The notes under the pieces were generated by a model. That model was not told where the DNA came from. It did not search any database and was given only the letters and a program-made list of their open reading frames with translations. This document shows positions 58,427 through 64,000 of a stretch of 64,000 nucleotides of DNA, piece after piece. Position 1 is the stretch's first letter. Every line of letters starts with the position of its first letter. Both the position numbers and the translations under genes were made by a program. Origin of the DNA: Citricoccus sp. K5 (GTDB taxonomy: Bacteria > Actinomycetota > Actinomycetes > Actinomycetales > Micrococcaceae). Location of the stretch: NCBI RefSeq assembly GCF_902506195.1, contig NZ_LR732817.1:451147-515146 (forward strand), read 5' to 3'.

Positions 58427-59260
58427 TCACCGGGACGGCGGGACGGGGGAGCCCACCCGCTCGGCCTCCACGAGCCGGGTCGAGGCCGCGCTGAGGTCCG
58501 TGTCCCGTTCCGGCACCAGCACCACCGGAAGTCCCCGGTCCCAGGTCCCGACGACGGCGCGTGCCGTCTCGCGGTCCAGCCGCCCGCCTGCGGCTGCCAC
58601 CACCAGACCGCGCTCGCGGTGGGACCACCGCGGGAGGGCCAGGCCGGCGTCGTCCTCGTGGCCTGTGGCAGCCAGATCCCCCCAGGCCTCGATGAGCGCC
58701 GGCAGGCTGGTCCCCGGCAGGGGCAGGTGACACTGGTCCGCCTGCATCTGCACCTCGGAGGCATAGTCGAGGGCGTGTGACGGCACCTCCGCGTCCGATG
58801 AATCCCGTGATTCCGGGTGCTCCGTGCCCATGAGTGTTCCCTGGGACACCGCCCAGAGTTCGGCGGGATGCTCCGACCAGGTGCCCGGAGTGCCGGAAAT
58901 CACCAGGTCCACCGAGCCGGACTCGTCCGGGGTGACGGAGATACCAGGGGCAAACTGCACCTCGACCCTTGCTCGTGCGGCACCGAGCATCAGGGCCAGT
59001 GACTTCCAACCCAAGGGCAAGTCCAGGAGGACCGTGGACCCGGGGCCGTGCCCCTCGACATCCAGCAGATTCGCGGTCTTGGCAGCCCAGTTGGCCAGGA
59101 CCCGGCCGGAGAGTTCGACGCGGTCGCCCTCGGCGGCGTGGTCCACCACGGCCGGACGGGGAGAGGCCGCGATCGCCTCGAACCAGGTCAGACGCCGGCC
59201 GGACGGACCGTTTGCGCCTCCCGCTGTTCCAGCGGGTAGATTCGTTCCGAGATTGACCAA
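58427..59260 (-). CDS. TIGR03089 family protein
   Basis: 277-residue actinobacterial protein resembling the N-terminal part of AMP-binding (acyl-CoA synthetase-like) enzymes without their catalytic motifs. LSGRVLANWAAKTANLL and GPGSTVLLDLPLGWKSLALMLGA are recognisable. TTG 59260 is chosen for AAAGGAC five bases upstream; the earlier ATG at 59293 would add MGVLCHGERTP without support. In relatives it stands near LCP, whiB and glycosyltransferase genes, as here. Function unknown. Confidence 0.8.
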   Translation of the reverse strand: MVNLGTNLPAGTAGGANGPSGRRLTWFEAIAASPRPAVVDHAAEGDRVELSGRVLANWAAKTANLLDVEGHGPGSTVLLDLPLGWKSLALMLGAARARVEVQFAPGISVTPDESGSVDLVISGTPGTWSEHPAELWAVSQGTLMGTEHPESRDSSDAEVPSHALDYASEVQMQADQCHLPLPGTSLPALIEAWGDLAATGHEDDAGLALPRWSHRERGLVVAAAGGRLDRETARAVVGTWDRGLPVVLVPERDTDLSAASTRLVEAERVGSPVPPSR

Positions 59261-59365
59261 GGGTGTCCTTTCGCCGTGACACAACACGCCCACTTCCGAG
59301 CATCGGCGCAGCGGCGTGTCGGTAGGTTTGGGGCTGTTCCCCGCCTTACATTGTGCCGCCTCCGC

Positions 59366-59395
59366 TTGACTAATAGAGAGTTACACCGGTGTAAT
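59366..59395 (+). promoter_or_regulatory. whiB promoter with embedded palindrome
   Basis: TTGACT (59366-59371) and TGTAAT (59390-59395) are 18 bases apart, the best sigma-70-type promoter in the window. The perfect 14-base palindrome TTACACCGGTGTAA (59381-59394) covers the spacer and -10, as a repressor site would. Transcription would start near 59402, leaving a leader of about 205 bases before whiB; no other gene is in that leader. Confidence 0.65.
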
Positions 59396-59608
59396 TCACT
59401 GTGGAACGGTCATGGTGACCACGGCGCTTCCCACCGCCCACCACTGGTTCCCCGCTGCCGTCGGTACGGACGGATTCGGTCCGGGCGTGCCCGGCGCCGC
59501 GGGGAACGTGGTCGGAAGGCGTGTCAGGAGCCCTGCCCGATCCGCAGACACCGGAACCTCCGGTGACGGGATGATCAGCGTGAGAACGTGAGAACGGGGA
59601 GGAATCAC

Positions 59609-60235
59609 ATGGAGAACGCCCAGCGCCTCGACGAGATCCACGAGTCCGATGCCAACCAGACCGGACTGTCCGGCCAGCCCTTGACCGATGGCCCACACCC
59701 GGGCCGCAGCGTACCCGCCGACTGGTTCCTGGACCCGGCTGATCCGGACGCAGCCCGCCGTCTTGAGGTCGGCACCTCCCTGGGATCCCTCGAAGACCAG
59801 GCCACCGCCTTCCTGGCGGACCATGCCGTAGACGACGCCGAAGCCGAATCCCCGACGGCTTCCGACGGCGTCGCCACCGTCACCGCCCTGCACCCCGGCA
59901 CGATTGCCCCCTTGGAGACTCCCGGCGAGGTGCCGGGCGCGGGCTCCGCCAGCACCGCCCAGCCCTCCGTGTGGCTGGGACTGCCCGGACTGGCCGATCC
60001 CCTCGACGTGGACGGCGAGCTGGCCTGGCAGGTCGACGCCCTGTGCGCCCAGACGGACCCCGAGGCCTTCTTCCCCGAGAAGGGCGGGTCCACCCGCGAC
60101 GCCAAGAAGGTCTGCTCCGCCTGCACCGTTCGCAGTGAATGCCTCGAGTATGCCCTCGGCAACGACGAGCGTTTTGGCATCTGGGGCGGGCTGTCCGAGC
60201 GTGAGCGGCGCCGCCTGCGGAAACGGTCAGTCTGA
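59609..60235 (+). CDS. whiB: WhiB family iron-sulfur transcriptional regulator
   Basis: 208-residue protein whose C-terminal 75 residues are a full WhiB domain: four cluster cysteines at 146, 169, 172 and 178 (LCAQTD, CSACTV, SEC), the G-I-W-G-G turn, and a basic tail RERRRLRKR for DNA contact. It resembles WhiB2/WhmD, which controls septation and bind sigma-A. The N-terminal 125 residues are an acidic, Asp/Ala-rich extension not needed for the domain. ATG 59609 has GGGGAGGA six bases upstream. Confidence 0.93.
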   Translation: MENAQRLDEIHESDANQTGLSGQPLTDGPHPGRSVPADWFLDPADPDAARRLEVGTSLGSLEDQATAFLADHAVDDAEAESPTASDGVATVTALHPGTIAPLETPGEVPGAGSASTAQPSVWLGLPGLADPLDVDGELAWQVDALCAQTDPEAFFPEKGGSTRDAKKVCSACTVRSECLEYALGNDERFGIWGGLSERERRRLRKRSV

Positions 60236-60306
60236 TTTCAGCACCGGCCACCCTGCCTGCGTCCGCCGTCACCGGCGGCCCCGCGGCCCAGCACGTCACC
60301 GCCGTC

Positions 60307-63300
60307 GTGGTCGTCGACCGGCGGCCCGACCTGACCGCAGACGCCGTCCAGGCGTTGCTCGACCAGGACCGGTGCCCGGACCGCATCGTCGCAGTCTTCG
60401 CGGGAGGAGCCGGTGCCAGTACTGAAACCGTCACTGGCCCTGACGCCGAGACCGAAGCGCAGTCAGGGGCTACGGAGGCTGACCCCCACACCGCTGACAC
60501 CGAGGCTGCTGGCACCGCCGGAGGACTCCGGCAGCACCTCGCCGACCTCGTGGACGACGCCGGGCTCGCCTTCGCTACGTTCGACGGTGCTGCCGAGCTG
60601 GCCGCCACGGATGGCACGGGCTGGCTGTGGTGGATCCACGACGATTCGCGTCCCGCCCCGGACGCGCTCCAGCGTTTGATGACGGTCGTGGAGACCTCGC
60701 CCTCCGTGACGATCGCCGGCTGCAAGCAGGTCGAGCTGGGCCGTCCCCGGCACCTGCTGGACGTGGGCCTGACCGTCACCGCCGCCGCCGAGCCCATCAG
60801 CCTCGTCGAGCCCGGCGAACTGGATCAGGGCCAGTACAACGCCCGCACGGACACTTTCGCCGTGTCACTCCCCGGCATGCTCATCCGCCAGGATGTGTGG
60901 ACCGGGCTGGGCGGGTTCGACCCGTCCGGGCCGACCACGGCCGACGCAGTGGATCTGTGCTGGCGCAACCGGCTGGCCGGGCATCGCGTGGTCGTGGTCC
61001 CCGAGGCGGTCATCGGCCACGGCGGCCGCGATGAGGGCCTGGACGCCGGTACCTCGGCACTCCGCGAGGCCGCCCTGTGGCTGCGTCTCAAGCACGCCCG
61101 GCCGTGGGCGGTGCCCCTGCTGTGGATCTGGGGCCTGGTCACTGGGCTGGGAGGATTCGCCGCCTCGCTGCTGGCCAAGGAACCCGGCCGCGGCGCCTCC
61201 CACCTGGCCGGCACCATGCGGACCCTCGTGCGGATCCTGCCCCTGGCCGCTGCCCGCCGCCAAGCCCGCAGGACCCGGCGGGCGTCCCGGTCGATCGTGG
61301 CCCCGCTCAAGGCCTCCCGCGCCGAGGTGCGCACCTACCGGCGCAGTGTGCTGGACCTGGAATCGCCGGAGGAAATCATCGGTGACGGCACCGGATCCAC
61401 GATGATCTCCAGCGAGGCGACCGGCGGTCACGACGATTTCGCGGCCCTGGCCACCCCTGCACGCAACTGGGTGGGCACCGGCCTGGTGCTGGCCCTGCTG
61501 CTGCTCGGCGGGCTCTCCCTGGTGGGCCTGCGCGACCTGCTGGCCGCCCCCGCCCTGACCGGCGGTTCGCTGTTGCCGCTGTCCGCCTCGGCCGCCGAAC
61601 TCTGGCACCACGCCACCGGCAGCTGGGCGCCCGCCGGAGTCGGCGCCCCCGTGCAACCCGGCCCCTTCGGGCTGGCGTTGACGGTCCTCGGTGTCACCGG
61701 CCAGGGATCTCTGGCACTGGTGTGGCTGACCATCCTGGCCATGCCCCTGGCGGCCATCGGCGCCTGGATGGCCGCCGGGGCCGTGGCCCGCAGCCGTGGC
61801 GTGCGCCTGTTGGCGGCCCTGCTCTGGGGGTTGTCCCCGGCCCTGCTGACCGCCGCCGGCGAGGGCCGTCCGGGAGCCCTCCTGGTACACCTCGGCCTGC
61901 CCTGGCTGGCCCTGGCCGTCATCCGCGCCACCGGATCGGCCGCTCTGCGGCGACCTGACCCGGAAGGCGTGACCGAGGACACCCTGGGCGCCCTGCAGCG
62001 TCCGGGCCACCGTGGGGTGATCTCCTGGACGGCCTCGGGCTGGACCGCCCTGCTCCTCGCCGCACTGGGGACCGCTGCACCCCTGCTGCTGCCGTTCCTG
62101 GTGGTGGGCGTGCTGGGCCTCGCCGTGCTGATGGGCCAGCGCGGGCGTGCCCTGTGGTGGACGCCCCTGCCGGGCCTGGCCCTGTTCCTGCCCACCGTCC
62201 TGACACATTGGACGGACCTGCGCGCGGTCCTCGGTGATCCAGGGGTGCCGCAGGCCTACGATCCGGCCCCGCTGTGGCAGCAGATCCTCGGCTTCCCGGA
62301 GGCCTTCGCCGCGGACTCCGGCCTGCTGGCCCTGCCGTGGCTGGACACGGCAGGGCCGGGCGGGGCCGGGTACCCCTGGGCCCTGGTCGCTGCGCTCGTC
62401 ATCGGCCTTCCCGTCCTGGCAGCCGCCGTTGTGGGCGCCTTCATGACCGGGCGGATCGGCACGCAGGCCCGCATCGGCCTGGGGGCCACGGTGCTGGGAC
62501 TGGCCGGCGCCGCCGTCGCGCCCCTGATTGCCACTTCGGTGGACGCCAACGGTGACCTGGTCACCGTGTTCACCGGCCCCTTCACCTCCACCGCGTTGCT
62601 GGGCGTGCTGATCGCCGCCGTGGCCGGCTTCAACGGCGTCCTCGGCCCGCGCCGGGTCCCCGGCGCGTCACGTCTGGGTCTGCGCGCCGGCATCGGCCCC
62701 GCGCGGCGGACCGCCGTGGTGGTGCTGGCGGTCCTGGCCAGCTGTTCCGTGGCCCTGACCGCGACGCTCTGGGCGGTCCCGCGCACTGTCCCCGGCTCGA
62801 CCCTGGACCCCGCCGCCGGCGAAGCCCTGGCCTCCCGCACCGCGGACGGCGAGGCAGAGGCGGTGCTGTCCACGCTGGGCACCGGCAGCGTCATCGAGTC
62901 CAGCCCCGCCCGGCTCCTCCCGGCCACCGCTGCCGACCAAGGCGCCAGTGCGCTGGCGACCCGGACCGTGGTCCTGGAACGCCGTGCCGACGAACTGCAG
63001 GTCAGCCTTGCCAGTGGTGCCGGCCCCGCACTGGACCGGCTCAGCGCCGGGTGGACCGCACGCTCCCTGACCGGCCCCTTGTCCAGCCCGACGGCGGCCG
63101 CCCCGGACCGTGCCGACGAACAGTTGCGCAGCCTGGGCGCTCAGCTGGTCTCCGGTGCCAACGCGGACCCGCGGCCCGCCCTCGAGGACTTCGGAGCCGC
63201 CTTCGTGGTGCTGCGGGATCGGGATGGGGGAGAGCTCGGCACTGCCGCCTCCATCGACGCCGTCCCGGGCCTCGCTCCGGTTGGCCTGACCGACTCGGGC

Positions 63301-63867
63301 TGGTTGTGGCGCGTGCTTCCCGAGGAGACCGGCGGCATCCCCGTGGCCGGAACGCATGACCTCGAGGACCGGATGGGCTTCTCGACGGCCCGCGCCCGGA
63401 TCGTCGACGGCGCCGGCGAGACCACCCATTTGGTGTCCCGGCCCGGCACCACCGTGGAAACGCCCATTCCGGCCGCCGAGGACGCGGCGGAGGGCGGAGA
63501 CCGCCGGTTGGTCCTGGCCGAACGGGCCGACGCCGGCTGGCACGCCACGCTCGATGGTGAGCCGCTCGGCGCCCACACCGATGACGGCACCGGCTGGGCC
63601 CAAGCCTTTGAACTGCCCGCTGACGGTGGTCAGCTCCGGGTCTGGCACTCCTCCCCGGCTGCGGCCTGGGCCTGGTGGATTCCCGGACTCCTGCTCGTAC
63701 TCGCCGCCCTGCTGGCCATCCCCTCGCCCACCCGGCGCACGGACGGCCGGCCGCGGGCTGGCGACGCCGGCTTCGGTGACGGAGCCGGTGTCGGCACCGG
63801 TGAGCGCACGGTTGAAGACACCGTTGACGACACGGTTGATGACAATGCGCGGACGGAGCAACGATGA
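60307..63867 (+). CDS. Large membrane glycosyltransferase (GT2-type domain + multi-helix region)
   Basis: 1,186 residues: an N-terminal GT2-like domain (to about 260) with WIHDDSRPAPDAL, the metal Asp-Asp, and WRNRLAGHRVVVVPEAVIGHGG; a basic connector; about ten helices (390-860); and a Ser/Ala-rich extracytoplasmic C-terminal domain ending with one helix. It is the large glycosyltransferase that in Micrococcales follows whiB. GTG 60307 would cut the first beta strand (HVTAVVVV), and no ATG, GTG or TTG exists upstream in frame to the TGA at 60202, so the true start may be CTG 60232 or ATT 60235 overlapping the whiB stop. Confidence 0.85.
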   Translation: MVVDRRPDLTADAVQALLDQDRCPDRIVAVFAGGAGASTETVTGPDAETEAQSGATEADPHTADTEAAGTAGGLRQHLADLVDDAGLAFATFDGAAELAATDGTGWLWWIHDDSRPAPDALQRLMTVVETSPSVTIAGCKQVELGRPRHLLDVGLTVTAAAEPISLVEPGELDQGQYNARTDTFAVSLPGMLIRQDVWTGLGGFDPSGPTTADAVDLCWRNRLAGHRVVVVPEAVIGHGGRDEGLDAGTSALREAALWLRLKHARPWAVPLLWIWGLVTGLGGFAASLLAKEPGRGASHLAGTMRTLVRILPLAAARRQARRTRRASRSIVAPLKASRAEVRTYRRSVLDLESPEEIIGDGTGSTMISSEATGGHDDFAALATPARNWVGTGLVLALLLLGGLSLVGLRDLLAAPALTGGSLLPLSASAAELWHHATGSWAPAGVGAPVQPGPFGLALTVLGVTGQGSLALVWLTILAMPLAAIGAWMAAGAVARSRGVRLLAALLWGLSPALLTAAGEGRPGALLVHLGLPWLALAVIRATGSAALRRPDPEGVTEDTLGALQRPGHRGVISWTASGWTALLLAALGTAAPLLLPFLVVGVLGLAVLMGQRGRALWWTPLPGLALFLPTVLTHWTDLRAVLGDPGVPQAYDPAPLWQQILGFPEAFAADSGLLALPWLDTAGPGGAGYPWALVAALVIGLPVLAAAVVGAFMTGRIGTQARIGLGATVLGLAGAAVAPLIATSVDANGDLVTVFTGPFTSTALLGVLIAAVAGFNGVLGPRRVPGASRLGLRAGIGPARRTAVVVLAVLASCSVALTATLWAVPRTVPGSTLDPAAGEALASRTADGEAEAVLSTLGTGSVIESSPARLLPATAADQGASALATRTVVLERRADELQVSLASGAGPALDRLSAGWTARSLTGPLSSPTAAAPDRADEQLRSLGAQLVSGANADPRPALEDFGAAFVVLRDRDGGELGTAASIDAVPGLAPVGLTDSGWLWRVLPEETGGIPVAGTHDLEDRMGFSTARARIVDGAGETTHLVSRPGTTVETPIPAAEDAAEGGDRRLVLAERADAGWHATLDGEPLGAHTDDGTGWAQAFELPADGGQLRVWHSSPAAAWAWWIPGLLLVLAALLAIPSPTRRTDGRPRAGDAGFGDGAGVGTGERTVEDTVDDTVDDNARTEQR

Positions 63868-64000
63868 GCGGCCAAGACCACGATCAGCACCCCGACGCCT
63901 CCAGCCCCCCGGACGAGTCCGGTACACCGAGCCAGGACTCGCTGCAGGACCCACCCGCCTCGCGGGGGCAGCTCAAGGGCCAGCGGGCCGCAGCCGCCCG
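63864..64000 (+). CDS. Hypothetical protein, start only (possibly DUF5719-type)
   Basis: The ATG at 63864 overlaps the glycosyltransferase stop (ATGA). The 45 visible residues are hydrophilic, MSGQDHDQHPDASSPP and onward, and give no family. In related genomes a DUF5719 protein follows this glycosyltransferase; that is expectation from context only. Confidence 0.6.
   Translation, partial: MSGQDHDQHPDASSPPDESGTPSQDSLQDPPASRGQLKGQRAAAA

Overview
The window is about 64 kb of chromosome from a very GC-rich actinobacterium, most likely order Micrococcales and probably Micrococcaceae (Micrococcus/Citricoccus/Arthrobacter-like). The grounds are codon use, many GTG/TTG starts, mycothiol chemistry (mca), a WhiB regulator, a three-gene SdhC/SdhD/SdhA layout, and gene neighbourhoods matching those known from Mycobacterium tuberculosis (eno-Rv1024-Rv1025-Rv1026; greA-Rv1081c-mca-Rv1083-Rv1085c-Rv1086; phoH2-fum-glpX-Rv1100). 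The assignment rests on reading the sequence only; no database search was run. About 56 protein genes, one tRNA and one candidate small RNA are described. No insertion sequence, prophage, CRISPR array or plasmid origin was seen; this is core chromosome with a few accessory inserts.

Layout. 1-2.4 kb (minus): sdhC-sdhD-sdhA, sdhA running off the left edge. 2.5-5 kb: GDP-mannose synthesis enzyme and an M20 amidohydrolase. 5.2-14.9 kb: a nucleoside uptake and salvage block (BMP lipoprotein, ATPase, two permeases, cytidine deaminase, thymidine phosphorylase, DedA protein, adenosine deaminase, then mazG). 15.7-21.5 kb: enolase, FtsB-like divisome protein, a DUF501 + Ppx/GppA protein in a single reading frame, and a membrane-anchored subtilase coupled to it. 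21.5-28.4 kb: type II NADH dehydrogenase behind a CRP/GlxR-like site, tRNA-Leu, a Bax-inhibitor-1 type membrane protein, aldose epimerase, AI-2E family transporter, threonine dehydratase. 28.4-30.4 kb: a DUF222/HNH nuclease carrying a collagen-like Gly-Pro-Pro tract. 30.7-38.9 kb: GPP34 protein, greA, DUF4307, mca, small membrane protein, NAD(P)-binding protein, MOSC protein, hemolysin III, short-chain prenyl transferase, DUF1275 protein. 39-43.8 kb: PIN-PhoH ATPase, a candidate structured small RNA, rhomboid protease, prepilin peptidase, fumarase. 43.8-48 kb: ABC exporter pair facing a histidine kinase/response regulator pair. 48-51.5 kb: one complete and one truncated luciferase-like monooxygenase with a divergent MarR regulator, carbonic anhydrase, DUF4245. 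51.5-64 kb: glpX, manA, LCP ligase, purE, purK, GtrA, TIGR03089 protein, WhiB, a 1,186-residue membrane glycosyltransferase, and the start of one more gene.

How the parts fit. The right end (manA, LCP, GtrA, glycosyltransferase, with manC at the left) points to mannose-containing cell-wall glycan synthesis. sdh, ndh, fumC, eno and glpX are central carbon and respiratory genes. The nucleoside block forms a complete import-deaminate-phosphorolyse route. At least 13 genes carry a TANNNT -10 element exactly 6-7 bases before the start codon, so leaderless transcription seems common here and was used to choose several starts.
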